64,000 bases of DNA from Chloroflexota bacterium (GCA_011523545.1 WTGN01000027.1:1-64000); one strand, 5' to 3'; shown: positions 1-8,950, counted from the first letter of the stretch. Program-made: numbers and translations. Notes: generated from the letters alone by a model not told the origin.

Positions 1-42
1 GTGGGGGTCTGTCGCCCGTTGCCTTGGTTCACGCCTTGCCAC

Positions 43-1284
43 TTAACCCTGCGTCATCAAGAAAGCGACAATGTCCGCCAGTTGCTGATCGGTCATGCGG
101 GCGCCGAAATTCGCCGGCATCAGACCGGAGCTGTAGCTGTCGACCACGTAATCGCCCGGCCGCACCACGCTCTCGATCACGTATTGTTCAAAGCTGTAGC
201 CAGCGAACTGGGGCAGCGTCAGCCGTTCGTTGGTCACCCGCGTGAAGGTGCCGATCGTGTCCGGCGCCGACGCGCCATCGCGGTGACAATCCGTACAGCC
301 GAATTCCTGGTCGTAGAGCAACTCGCCACTGACGGCGCTCCCGACCACTTCTTCGGCCGCCCAGCGCGTCAAAATACCCGGGACGTTGTCGCCGGCCGGT
401 GGCGGTGGCGGTTCGCTCGGCAAGGAGCCATCGGCCAGCGGCTTGCCATATTGCGCCACCGAAATGTAGTCCTCGGAGGCCCAGCCAGCGCCCTTGTCCC
501 AGTTGAGAATGTATGCCGCCAGGTCTTCAATCTGGTCCTGCCGCAAGGCGCCCCCGGCCGTCTGCGACCAGGCTACCATCCCCTCGCTGTTGGGCCATAC
601 ATTGCCGCTGCCCGGGCGTCCATGAATCAATGTTGTGATGATGTAACCACGCAGATCGCCGGACCAGCCCACCTGTGCCAGGCGCGTGCCGTTGTTGACG
701 AAGTACACTTCAACCTCGTCGACGGCCGTCTGCTCAATGTCAACTACCGTATCCCACAGCGGGAAAAGTCCGTTGTCCACCGCCGTATCCAGCGACTCCA
801 GGACCGTGACCCGTTCCGCGACAGCCGCCTCAATGCCGACGTCCTGCTCATCAACCTGCGCTTCCAAATCCTCCAATGCCGCCAGGATCTCGTTCTGCCG
901 CTCCTCGGAAGGCGGATTGTCGGCATCCGTCAACTCGGCTAGCAGGTTGTCGATGTCTTTGTTCAAGCGCACCAGTGCCCGGTTCGCGTTGATGATCGCC
1001 GCCGTCTGCAAACCAACCGGGTCGTAACCGAACAAATGCGGATTGTTCAAGCCCGGCGCGCGATCGCCCGCGCCATAGCCTTCTTCGCCATGGCACTCCG
1101 AACACAGCGACGCGTAGAGCTCGGCCCCGCGCTCAATCGCCCGGCCGGTGTGCTGCTCCACGAAAGCCTGCATCCGCGCTTCTTCATTGATCGCCACCCA
1201 ACCGACCATGATCATCATGCCGACGAACATGGTGATGCCCATCAGAATCCGACCGTCGATTGACCTGATGAAGAGTAGATTCAT
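43..1284 (-). CDS. Membrane-anchored dihaem cytochrome c of a bc-type complex
   Basis: Probable electron-accepting cytochrome c subunit of a quinol:acceptor complex. The 413-residue protein has one N-terminal membrane segment (about residues 13-30) and two haem c attachment motifs, CSECH at about 61 and CTDCH at about 330, each in a cytochrome c-like domain; a late GLMPANFG segment (about 388-395) could supply the axial Met of the second haem. Between the two domains lies an acidic, helical-looking insert (about 100-180) that is not part of a standard cytochrome c fold. It is the third gene of a Rieske, cytochrome b, cytochrome c operon, 55 bases after cytochrome b. The family role is well known; the exact electron acceptor cannot be told from the sequence. 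Confidence 0.88.
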   Translation of the reverse strand: MNLLFIRSIDGRILMGITMFVGMMIMVGWVAINEEARMQAFVEQHTGRAIERGAELYASLCSECHGEEGYGAGDRAPGLNNPHLFGYDPVGLQTAAIINANRALVRLNKDIDNLLAELTDADNPPSEERQNEILAALEDLEAQVDEQDVGIEAAVAERVTVLESLDTAVDNGLFPLWDTVVDIEQTAVDEVEVYFVNNGTRLAQVGWSGDLRGYIITTLIHGRPGSGNVWPNSEGMVAWSQTAGGALRQDQIEDLAAYILNWDKGAGWASEDYISVAQYGKPLADGSLPSEPPPPPAGDNVPGILTRWAAEEVVGSAVSGELLYDQEFGCTDCHRDGASAPDTIGTFTRVTNERLTLPQFAGYSFEQYVIESVVRPGDYVVDSYSSGLMPANFGARMTDQQLADIVAFLMTQG

Positions 1285-1339
1285 TGTGCTTTCCTGTATC
1301 CGCTTCGCTCACCAAGGCGCTGTATGCGGGCAGCCCGGC

Positions 1340-3157
1340 CTAATCGAAATAGGCCGACGCCTGATGAATGAATAAATGGTCGCTGTAAATGCGCCGCACT
1401 GGAATGGGATTGCCTTCAGCATCGACCTGGTCCGAGTAAATCAAAATCGGATCGCCATTGTCATCCACCTGGACCTTGCCGCCTTCAATCAAGACGCTGT
1501 CCCAACTCACAATCCAATCCAGCCGCTTCAAGCTGCCCTGATTGTCCGTGATCACCAGCGCTCCCCATACATTCGGCAGTTCCTTCGCCTCGGCCGCTGC
1601 CAGATGATGATGGAACTCTTCCATCACCTGCATCAGCTTGGGCGCCTCCACCGCCGGAATCGCGCGGAAGCGCAGCGGCAGTTGATTCGCCCCGACTTTT
1701 TGATTCTTCAACTCCTGAATCATCTGGTCGAATTGACCGTTCGCAGCGACCTCGTCGTTGAATACCGTGATGGCGTCGTTCGCCGGCATGCCGTCGTGAT
1801 GATCCAACTGCGCCGTCGTATAGGCGCCCACGATCATCTGGTCGAAGGGAATCGTGCGCCCGGTGCCGACCTTGCTGTGCGCCGGTTCGAATGTCAATTC
1901 ATGCACGATCTCGGTCTCAGCCGACGTCTGTACCGCGAACTTGGCCAAGCCCATGTAACTCAGAATCGTCGTCACTGAAATTAACAGGCTGGCGATCGTC
2001 AGCATAATGCGGCGATGGGCATAACGCCGGCTCGGCGTCACATCCAGATAAGGCAGCAGCGCAAGGCCGCCCAGTGCGATCGTCGGGAAAGCCACGCCCC
2101 AGAAGAATTTGTCGCCCAGCTTGAGCGCGCCCTGAATCCACAAGAAATACCAGGGCGCCGTCGTGCCCAGCGGCGTCACCTGCGGGTCAGCATGGTTCTC
2201 CAGCGGCGCATGATAAAACCAGATGCAAAGCACCGTGATGATGAATGTCGTCGCCCCCAGCCACATCATTTCATAAGTCAACATGTCGGGGATGAAATAT
2301 ACGCGCTTGTCCAGCGGCACGCGTTTGGCCGTGTCCTCGCCGATATTCTCCTTCTGCGGCGGCAGGCTGTGCCCGTGAATGACCACCTTGTAATAATGCA
2401 CGCCGAAGAACACGAAGAGCAGGGCGGGCAGCGCCAAAACATGCAGCAGATAAAAGCGCAGCAGGCCGTTCGCGCCCAGCTCCGGCGCGCCCCGCAGCAG
2501 CAGGTTGACCTGATCGCCCACTACCGGCGTCGCTTCCGCCATCGACGCGCCGATCGTCACCGCCCACAGCGACAGCTGATCCCAGGGCAGCAGATAACCG
2601 GAGAAACTCAAAAAGCCCGTGATCACCAGCAGCAGCAAACCGGTGAACCAGGTGAACTGGCGCGGTTTTTTGTAAGAGCCCGTGATCCAGGTGCGCATCA
2701 TGTGCATCGCCACCACCGCCACCATGAACTCGGCGCCCAGGCGGTGCATGTCGCGCATCAACTGTCCCAGCGGCACATTGCTCAAAATCGTCAGCATATC
2801 GCCATATGCGATCTCCGGCGACGGCGTGTACCAGAGCATCAGCAAAATGCCCGTGATCGTCTCAAAAAACACAAAATAGGATGACAGCCAGCCCAGCCGG
2901 AAAGTCGGGTACATGCCCGTCACATCGCGATTGAAATAGGACGGGCGCATGTGCAGCCAGAAGCCATCGGCATGCGGCGTCAAACGCGGGTTCGGCCGCC
3001 GGCTGGCCGTTTCGCCGCGAAATGCCTCGCGCAAGTCCTGTATATTCAAGCCCGCGGTCAAGCGCTCGACCGAATCGTCGATGCCTTCAAAGACCGCTTT
3101 CTTGAAGCCTTTTTCCTTGACGTCATCCAGGAAGGACGGGAAGGGGAGGATGCTCAT
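1340..3157 (-). CDS. Cytochrome b (b6-like core with soluble C-terminal extension)
   Basis: Quinol-oxidising membrane subunit of a bc-type complex. Haem-b ligands are visible as His138/His152 (13 residues between) and His239/His254 (14 residues between, the spacing seen in b6-type proteins). The Qo motif normally written PEWY reads APWY at about 334-337, so the usual Glu is absent. Membrane helices continue to about residue 408, after which some 185 residues form a soluble extension (HHH cluster near 526, repeated acidic loops) with no obvious cofactor motif. An SD (GAGGAG) lies 5 bases before the ATG. It follows the Rieske gene by 23 bases. At 605 residues it is longer than the approximately 430 expected for a fused cytochrome b. 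Confidence 0.92.
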   Translation of the reverse strand: MSILPFPSFLDDVKEKGFKKAVFEGIDDSVERLTAGLNIQDLREAFRGETASRRPNPRLTPHADGFWLHMRPSYFNRDVTGMYPTFRLGWLSSYFVFFETITGILLMLWYTPSPEIAYGDMLTILSNVPLGQLMRDMHRLGAEFMVAVVAMHMMRTWITGSYKKPRQFTWFTGLLLLVITGFLSFSGYLLPWDQLSLWAVTIGASMAEATPVVGDQVNLLLRGAPELGANGLLRFYLLHVLALPALLFVFFGVHYYKVVIHGHSLPPQKENIGEDTAKRVPLDKRVYFIPDMLTYEMMWLGATTFIITVLCIWFYHAPLENHADPQVTPLGTTAPWYFLWIQGALKLGDKFFWGVAFPTIALGGLALLPYLDVTPSRRYAHRRIMLTIASLLISVTTILSYMGLAKFAVQTSAETEIVHELTFEPAHSKVGTGRTIPFDQMIVGAYTTAQLDHHDGMPANDAITVFNDEVAANGQFDQMIQELKNQKVGANQLPLRFRAIPAVEAPKLMQVMEEFHHHLAAAEAKELPNVWGALVITDNQGSLKRLDWIVSWDSVLIEGGKVQVDDNGDPILIYSDQVDAEGNPIPVRRIYSDHLFIHQASAYFD

Positions 3158-3180
3158 GGATACTCCTCGTCTCAGCGCCG

Positions 3181-3780
3181 TTAGGGGTGCAGTCGGCCCA
3201 TAATGCGGGCGCCGGTGTCAATCTGAATGCTCGTGATCTGCCGCGTCAGATCCAGCGGAATCGGCCCGCCATCAGTCGGCGTCACCGCCGTACTGCCGTC
3301 AGCGTATGTCACGGTCGCTACAAACTTGTCCAAATGCCGCGGCGCTGGCCCTTCGATCCAGTCTCCAGTCAGCTGAAACTTGGAACCATGGCAGGGGCAC
3401 TCAAAGCGGAAATTGGTGGGCACCCACTTGGGCAAACAGCCCAGATGCGTGCAGACCTGATACAACGCGCGCAAGCCTTCCGGCGTGTGCGAAATATGAA
3501 AACGCCCGGAAGCGACCGTCACCGGCGGCGCGCCCGCGCTAGGCAGTTCCTCCGGGTCAAAAGCGAAAGTACCGCCGAACTCGCCCTCCTTGAAACGCGG
3601 GAAAGCGAACCAGATCAAACCGGCGGAAGTCTGCCCCAAGAGCAGGGCCATCGACGCGCCCCATATATAGTAGAGGAATTCGCGCCGGCTGGGCGCCGCG
3701 ACCTGGACGCTGGGCCGCGCCGCCGCCCGCGTGACAGGCGCGCTGATCGCCGTTGGATTTGTGCGTTCTGCTGTTGCCAT
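3181..3780 (-). CDS. Rieske 2Fe-2S protein
   Basis: Iron-sulfur subunit that passes electrons from quinol to cytochrome c. Cluster motifs are intact: CTHLGC (C110, H112, C115) and CPCHGS (C128, C130, H131). A single membrane segment lies at about residues 36-60, preceded by an RR pair typical of Tat-inserted Rieske proteins. I place the start at the ATG at 3780 (199 residues); a TTG at 3801 would add seven residues, but the GGAAGGA stretch near 3790-3800 suits the ATG better, though with long spacing. It is the first gene of the three-gene respiratory operon. Confidence 0.92.
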   Translation of the reverse strand: MATAERTNPTAISAPVTRAAARPSVQVAAPSRREFLYYIWGASMALLLGQTSAGLIWFAFPRFKEGEFGGTFAFDPEELPSAGAPPVTVASGRFHISHTPEGLRALYQVCTHLGCLPKWVPTNFRFECPCHGSKFQLTGDWIEGPAPRHLDKFVATVTYADGSTAVTPTDGGPIPLDLTRQITSIQIDTGARIMGRLHP

Positions 3781-4118
3781 AAGCGGTCGTCGTCCTTCCA
3801 AGCCAAGGGGACTTCAAGCGTCATTTCGCCAGCAATTATTGTCGAGTCAAGCCTAAGATTTTCCGATAGTTAAATATATCACAATCGAAACGGGACTTAC
3901 AAGTGAAATCTTCCTGAACGGATGGATCGCGCTGTGAATAACTGAACAGGCGCAGATTTAGTCCTGTGCCGGAACCTTTGCCCCAGGCCGCGGCGAGCGA
4001 ATCCAGGCTGGCGCGCCAATTCCTCGCCGGGGCGGGCAAAAATACGCCAGATTCTGCTAGCGTAAAGCATAAAGCGCCGATACGCTAATGGCAAACCAAA
4101 AGCGTATTAAGGTAAGCC
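3781..4118. other. Intergenic region between divergent Rieske and beta-helix genes
   Basis: This 338-base divergent region holds no convincing gene. It contains an AT-rich patch around 3850-3890 that may carry promoter elements for the respiratory operon, although I could not pick a good -35/-10 pair, and one copy of a 24-base repeat (3886-3909) whose partner lies beyond the next gene. An AAGG-type SD lies just before the ATG at 4119. Confidence 0.6.
3886..3909 (+). repeat. 24-base repeat, copy 1 (partner at 6140-6163)
   Basis: The two copies match at 21 of 24 positions and sit in the same orientation on either side of the beta-helix gene at 4119-5993. Neither is inside a recognisable gene. 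Confidence 0.6.
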
Positions 4119-5993
4119 ATGTTCACAGAAAGGCATTCATTGCCCCCAATTGTCGTGCTGGCGCTGCTGTTTATCGTGCTGCCCGCCGCGCCGGTTATTG
4201 CGGCCTCTATCACCGTGAGCGGCAACTGCAGCCTGGCGGAAGCCATCACCAACGCAAACGACGACGCCGCGACAAATGCCGACTGTACCGCCGGCAGCGG
4301 CGCCGACACCATCACCCTCAGCGCCGATATCACGCTGTCCGAGGCCCTGCCCGCGATAACAAGCGACATCACCATTGAAGGCGGCGGCTACACCATCAGC
4401 GGCGCTGACACATACCAGATCATTAATCAGACCGGCGGCACAGCGGTATTGAACAATCTGAACCTGATCAACGGGAAAAGCGATGGCGGCGGCGGCGCCG
4501 TCAATCAAACGGGCGGCGCCTTGACCCTTGACGGCCTGACTATCAAAGACAATCAGGCGGGGCTCGGCGGCGGGGTTCGTAGTGAGGGCGAGATTACAAT
4601 CAGAAATAGCGCCGTCCTTAACAATACTGCCAGCCAGCTTGGGGGCGGTATCGATGTCAGTCCCGGGAGCGACGCGCCCGTCATCATCCAGAACAGCACC
4701 ATCGCCTACAACAGCGCCAGATACGGCGGCGGCATTAACGCTTTCGGCAACCCCGAGAATGAAGGCGTCATCTTTCGCCATGTCACGATCACCGGAAACG
4801 AGAGCACGGACGATTCAAACCCTCGAGGCGGCGGCTTATTCAGTCAAGCGGGAACGGTTAAACTCTACAACAGCATCCTGGCTGGCAACACCGGCGGCGA
4901 TTGCGGCGGAGTTTTGGACGTTAACGCCGGCAATATCATCCGCGGGAACAACTGCGGGGGCTCGCCCCTGACAGGAGATCCCGTGCTGTCCACCAGCCTG
5001 GTTAGCCCAAGCGACGGTTCGCCGCCCTATTTCTCAATTCTTGTCGCTAGTCCTGCCCGCAACAACGCCACCACCGTCGCCTGCAACGCGGCCGGCAATG
5101 TCGACCAACGTGGCGTCACGCGGCCCCAAGGCAGCGGCTGCGATATCGGCGCGTATGAATACGACGGCGTGCAGCCGCAGCCGGAGCAAAACTCGCCGCC
5201 AGTTGACCCGCCGCCGCAGGTCGATGACCCGCCGCCGGAGAACAACAACCCGCCGCCGAACAATAACTCGCCGCCGAACAATAACCCGCCACCGAACAAT
5301 AACCCACCACCGAACAACAACCCGCGGCAAGATGATGACGGTTCTTCCGATAACGACGGCGACAATGATGGAGACGCGCGAGACAGCCAATCGATCGCGC
5401 CTGTAGCCACGGTCAGGCCGGCCGTATCCACCTGCCTGTCTGTGCCGGGTATCCAGGTCAGCCGCATCACCCAGTGGACCCAATGCCAGCGGGTGGACGG
5501 CGTCGGCATCGGCAATGCCGACGTCGCCGCGGCCGGCTTCGTCGACGCCATCGATGTCTGGGGCTGGGTGCTGCCCAATATGGGCGTCTGCTTCACCGCG
5601 TCCGGCGGGTCATTCACATTCATTGACACGACAGTCTTGCCCCGCGTCATCCATGATTTGCCGGCTGTCGCCATTGACGGCATGACCTGCGCCACCATCA
5701 GCCATGCCGGGATCCTGGTGCTGCGGCCCGGTACCGCCCCGGCGCAAACGCCGCCCGCCCAGCAAACGCCCGCGCCGGCGCAATCACGTGGAATCGGCTT
5801 GAACTGCATGGTGACACTGGATGAAGTGCTCAACTTCCGCGACGCGCCAGGAGGCGAGAGAATAATGGAGCTGCCGCGCCTGGTGACGCTCAGCGTGCTG
5901 GATTGGCAATCGGGCTGGGTCAAAGTCGACTGGTATGGCGCCGCCGGCTGGGTCAGCGACGCTTATGTCACAGCGCGCGGGGACTGCGGCTAG
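4119..5993 (+). CDS. Secreted right-handed beta-helix protein with SH3b domain
   Basis: A predicted exported surface protein of unknown target. Residues 1-29 are a signal peptide ending near AAPVIA. A CSLAEAI segment at about 37 is typical of the start of secreted bacterial parallel beta-helix proteins; Gly-rich repeats with 'GGGI/GGGV' and 'NSTI' turns (about 60-300) fit a polymorphic-outer-membrane-like or pectate-lyase-like beta-helix. Next comes a Pro/Asn-rich linker made of repeated PPPNNN units (about 350-400), an acidic DGDNDGD patch, a second globular segment with several Cys, another Pro/Gln linker, and a C-terminal SH3b-like domain (about 555-624, containing LNFRDAPGG and GWVSDAYV). 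No catalytic residues were recognised. A cell-wall or matrix-binding role is inference from the SH3b domain. Confidence 0.85.
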   Translation: MFTERHSLPPIVVLALLFIVLPAAPVIAASITVSGNCSLAEAITNANDDAATNADCTAGSGADTITLSADITLSEALPAITSDITIEGGGYTISGADTYQIINQTGGTAVLNNLNLINGKSDGGGGAVNQTGGALTLDGLTIKDNQAGLGGGVRSEGEITIRNSAVLNNTASQLGGGIDVSPGSDAPVIIQNSTIAYNSARYGGGINAFGNPENEGVIFRHVTITGNESTDDSNPRGGGLFSQAGTVKLYNSILAGNTGGDCGGVLDVNAGNIIRGNNCGGSPLTGDPVLSTSLVSPSDGSPPYFSILVASPARNNATTVACNAAGNVDQRGVTRPQGSGCDIGAYEYDGVQPQPEQNSPPVDPPPQVDDPPPENNNPPPNNNSPPNNNPPPNNNPPPNNNPRQDDDGSSDNDGDNDGDARDSQSIAPVATVRPAVSTCLSVPGIQVSRITQWTQCQRVDGVGIGNADVAAAGFVDAIDVWGWVLPNMGVCFTASGGSFTFIDTTVLPRVIHDLPAVAIDGMTCATISHAGILVLRPGTAPAQTPPAQQTPAPAQSRGIGLNCMVTLDEVLNFRDAPGGERIMELPRLVTLSVLDWQSGWVKVDWYGAAGWVSDAYVTARGDCG

Positions 5994-6060
5994 CGCGACG
6001 GCGTTGGCGCGTTTTGCGCCAAGGGGATTCCCGAAGCGAGATATGCCACGGCCCGAAAAT

Positions 6061-6086
6061 GGTAGGGCGGCCTGCCAGGTCGCCCG
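6061..6086. repeat. GGGCGA-type palindrome R1
   Basis: Inverted repeat GGGCGGCC / GGTCGCCC around a five-base loop, preceded by GTA. One arm position gives a G:T pair. It resembles R2 (6206-6231) and R3 (49121-49146). Confidence 0.6.
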
Positions 6087-6139
6087 CAACATCGGTCGCG
6101 TGTCGGCTCCGTGTTTCCATTAGCTTAATGCATCACCAC

Positions 6140-6163
6140 CGAAGCGGGAGTTACAAGTCAAAT
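6140..6163 (+). repeat. 24-base repeat, copy 2 (partner at 3886-3909)
   Basis: Same orientation as copy 1, with three mismatches in 24. It lies 147 bases after the stop of the beta-helix gene. Confidence 0.6.
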
Positions 6164-6205
6164 GTTTTGGGGATTCTGATGGCCAGACACACCAGCGTCG
6201 GAATA

Positions 6206-6231
6206 TGTAGGGGCGACCTATCAGGTCGCCC
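6206..6231. repeat. GGGCGA-type palindrome R2
   Basis: Perfect inverted repeat GGGCGACC / GGTCGCCC with a five-base loop, preceded by TGTAG. It has the form of a REP-like or MITE-like intergenic element. Confidence 0.65.
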
Positions 6232-6298
6232 GATTGACTATCAAACCGAACAATGTTAGCGTACTCTGGCTATCAAATTCGCGATATTGCGAGGCGAC

Positions 6299-8647
6299 AT
6301 GATTACTAAAGTCCACAACATTCGCGGCATCGGACCTTTCAGAAACTTTGAATCCAAGCAAGGCATTGAACTTGAGAAGCTAAATCTCGTGTTTTCGGAA
6401 AATGGACAAGGTAAGTCAACCATAGCTGACATTCTTCGGTCACTATCCGAACGGGATGAAAGCAGATTACTTGGACGCAAGTCGGTAGGGGCAACTGACC
6501 AGTTCATCAAGTTCGAGACAGAAGATGGCATTCGTTGTCTCCACAATGGCAGTTGGAACGGATCTTCAAATGACATTTTTGTCTTTGATGAAGTTTTCAT
6601 AAATGACAACATATATCAGGGGCTTTCTGTCGAGGTAGATCAGAAACGACGGCTTCTTCCTATAATAATTGGTGAGGTTCAAAAGCGAGGTGTCGAAAAG
6701 GAAAAACTGCTTACCGATTCGAGAGATTCGTTAAACGCATCTCTTGGAAAACTCAGAAGCCGCATTTTATCGAAGATCCTACCTACGGAATCAGAATCGG
6801 TAAGTCCGCTTTCTTTTGAAGAATTCGTAGCTCTTTCCCATGAAAACGATATTGACGCCAAAATTGAATCGCAACAGCGCATTGTAGACCAGCTCATTGA
6901 TGACAGGCCCATTGCCGCGGCTGAGAAGCTTCGGGAAGTTAAATTGCCCAGTATTCCTGTCGGCAATCTAAAGACATTGCTTCTTCGCGAACTACCTGAA
7001 GTAGCCGGTGACGCGAAACAGAAGCTAGAGGATCATATTTCTGGCTTTTCAGGAAGCAATATGACAAGCTGGCTTCAGCGCGGTACACAGTATCGAAATG
7101 ACGAACTGAATGTTTGTCCCTATTGTGGACAATCTATTGTCGTTTCAGATCTAATTGATCTTTATCAGTCGATATTTCACGAGGTATTAGTTGAATTTGA
7201 GGAAGAGGTTTCATCATTTTCGTCGCGGCGATTGGATTTCGCAGCGATGCTTTCGGGTGTTAAGAGTGCTGTTGAGTCAAACAGCGTGCGAGCTGAATTA
7301 TGGTCAAAGTATCTTCCAGACGTAGAGATTCTGCCGCTCGACTACGAGACAATTGAAAAGTCTTTGTCGGCAGTTAAGGGATGCATTGATGACATGCTCG
7401 CGGCGAAGAAGGTTACGTTACAGCGCGCACAACCGCTGTGCCCAGAATTTGAAAGTGTCTATTCAGTTTGGATCACGATCGTTCAGAACTCAACCGAGTA
7501 CAACGAGAAGATACGGGAGTTGAATAGGTCTATTGACAAACATAGGGCTGAGCTAGCGGCAGGCGACCTCCCTGTCGAAGGACGTAAGCTGTTGGAACTC
7601 CGCAACACTAGAATCCGTTACAGTCCTGCAGTCAAAAGCGATTGTAGCCAATACCGAAACGTAGAATCGAAATTGGATGACTTGAGAAGTCAGATCACAG
7701 TTCAGCAAGAGGCGAATTCTAAAGCAATTGAAGATACCATAGACAAGTATGGAGTGAGCCTTAACAAGTATCTGCAAGCTTTTGGCGCCGGCTTTAGAAT
7801 TGTTGATCTAAAACAGACGCGTATTGGCGGCCAAATGCGCGCAGATTATTCTCTTCTTTTGTTGCAAGAAATGATCCCACTTGGCAACGAGAAGACAGAA
7901 ATCTCGCAGCGGTCATTTAGAAATGTGCTTAGTGAAGGCGACAAGCGAGCCCTAGCAATGGCCTTTTTTCTATCCAGAATCGATCAAATGAATGACCGGG
8001 GCAATAAGATCGTTGTTTTCGATGATCCAGTAACGAGTATGGATGATAACCGCCGCAACAAAACTGTCTTTGAAATTGGAAGACTGGCGAAGCAGACGAA
8101 ACAGGTAATTGTGCTTTCTCATCGTCCACATTTCCTTCACTCAATTTGGTACCGTTTCTGCCGACACGGCGATGGACAAATCAGATCGACTCAACTGGAA
8201 ATAAAAAGCATAAAGAACTCGAGCCTGCTGGAAACGTGGAACATGGAAGCTACTGTAGCCAGTCTTCATGCAAAACGAATTCGAAGAGTGCTGGATTACT
8301 ACAACGACGAATCTGATAGAGACGAAGATGAGATTTCTGGCGAGCTTCGACCGCTACTTGAGTATCATTACAAGATACATTATCCAGAACTATTCGAGCG
8401 CCTCAACATTAGCACGATTGGAGAGTTAACGAGGGTTTTGGATCCGAACAGCCCTTACACGGCAGTGCAAGCGCTTGCGGCTACCGACAAGGACCTTTTG
8501 GTTGGTCTAAATAAAGTGCATCGTGAAACAATGCATGGGCAAGACCCGCAGCCCGAGACGCTAACCCGGCCGGAACTAAAGACAGATTGCGCTACTGTCT
8601 TAAAGTTGCTAGGAAGGCGCGAAATACAACTTAATGGCGGATACTGA
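6299..8647 (+). CDS. AAA_13-like ABC/SMC-type ATPase with zinc-hook-like motif (putative defence)
   Basis: A 782-residue ATPase of the RloC/PrrC-like AAA_13 type. Visible elements: Walker A GQGKST at about 36-41, a long charged coiled-coil-like middle with CPYCGQ at about 272 (zinc-hook position), ABC signature LSEGDKR at about 544, Walker B VVFDDP with D-loop SMDD at about 571-580, and a switch His in LSHRPH at about 604. About 170 C-terminal residues follow (RPLLEYHYK, NKVHRETMHG); I could not identify a nuclease active site there. A TTG at 6287 would add four residues; the ATG at 6299 with a close GAGG is preferred. Base composition is unlike its neighbours (60 bases at 6361: 40% G+C; at 9481: 58%), pointing to transfer. 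It has no partner gene. Anti-phage function is inference. Confidence 0.85.
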   Translation: MITKVHNIRGIGPFRNFESKQGIELEKLNLVFSENGQGKSTIADILRSLSERDESRLLGRKSVGATDQFIKFETEDGIRCLHNGSWNGSSNDIFVFDEVFINDNIYQGLSVEVDQKRRLLPIIIGEVQKRGVEKEKLLTDSRDSLNASLGKLRSRILSKILPTESESVSPLSFEEFVALSHENDIDAKIESQQRIVDQLIDDRPIAAAEKLREVKLPSIPVGNLKTLLLRELPEVAGDAKQKLEDHISGFSGSNMTSWLQRGTQYRNDELNVCPYCGQSIVVSDLIDLYQSIFHEVLVEFEEEVSSFSSRRLDFAAMLSGVKSAVESNSVRAELWSKYLPDVEILPLDYETIEKSLSAVKGCIDDMLAAKKVTLQRAQPLCPEFESVYSVWITIVQNSTEYNEKIRELNRSIDKHRAELAAGDLPVEGRKLLELRNTRIRYSPAVKSDCSQYRNVESKLDDLRSQITVQQEANSKAIEDTIDKYGVSLNKYLQAFGAGFRIVDLKQTRIGGQMRADYSLLLLQEMIPLGNEKTEISQRSFRNVLSEGDKRALAMAFFLSRIDQMNDRGNKIVVFDDPVTSMDDNRRNKTVFEIGRLAKQTKQVIVLSHRPHFLHSIWYRFCRHGDGQIRSTQLEIKSIKNSSLLETWNMEATVASLHAKRIRRVLDYYNDESDRDEDEISGELRPLLEYHYKIHYPELFERLNISTIGELTRVLDPNSPYTAVQALAATDKDLLVGLNKVHRETMHGQDPQPETLTRPELKTDCATVLKLLGRREIQLNGGY

Positions 8648-8695
8648 GTTCTCAGATTTCACCTAAGGCGAATGTACCTCGGTACCCTCCCAAAA

Positions 8696-8719
8696 CCTCG
8701 CTGTCCTCGGTGGTGAAAA
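8696..8719. repeat. CCTCGGTGGTGAAAA-type repeat, copy 1
   Basis: Contains GTCCTCGGTGGTGAAAA, matched by copy 2 at 8888-8922. Repeats of this style occur between genes in many bacterial genomes (general knowledge, not searched here). Confidence 0.5.
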
Positions 8720-8887
8720 AAACCGCGACCATCCACTCACCCCTTCCGCCCGCATCCCCGCTATCCTAACCCCACACGCACATTAACAACCGCATAGCTC
8801 GCCTGCCCGCCGCCTGTCTCAAATCGGCGCTATATGAAACAAAAAATATTTCGCTTTATCGATAATCAGTCTCATAAAAGACGCTTT

Positions 8888-8922
8888 CCCTCGGCGTCCT
8901 CGGTGTACTCGGTGGTGAAAAT
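8888..8922. repeat. CCTCGGTGGTGAAAA-type repeat, copy 2
   Basis: A longer copy with three CTCGG(T/C)G units in a row, ending in GGTGGTGAAAA, directly before corA. Confidence 0.5.
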
Positions 8923-8950
8923 CTGAACGCGCTGTGGTTAAATCAGCCCC

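Larger units (their letters stand above)
5994..6298. other. Repeat-bearing intergenic region before the AAA ATPase
   Basis: About 305 bases without a gene. It holds two GGGCGA palindromes (6065-6085, 6211-6231) and copy 2 of the 24-base repeat. No clear promoter was found; the sequence becomes AT-rich from about 6230 on, where the ATPase gene begins. Confidence 0.6.
8648..8950. other. Intergenic region with CCTCGGTG repeats before corA
   Basis: About 303 bases with no gene. It carries two degenerate copies of a CCTCGGTG...GGTGAAAA repeat, separated by a C-rich stretch and an AT-rich patch (about 8836-8878). A TTAAAT hexamer about 14 bases before the corA ATG could be a -10, giving a nearly leaderless transcript. 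Confidence 0.55.

Noticed and set aside
5200..5330. CRISPR-like or tandem repeat within the beta-helix gene
   Set aside because: The repeats encode a Pro/Asn linker (PPPNNN) in frame and have no spacers.
8500..8580. HEPN-type RNase motif in the AAA ATPase C-terminus
   Set aside because: The NKVHRETMHG segment has R-x3-H, not the R-x4-6-H of HEPN ribonucleases, so I do not claim it.
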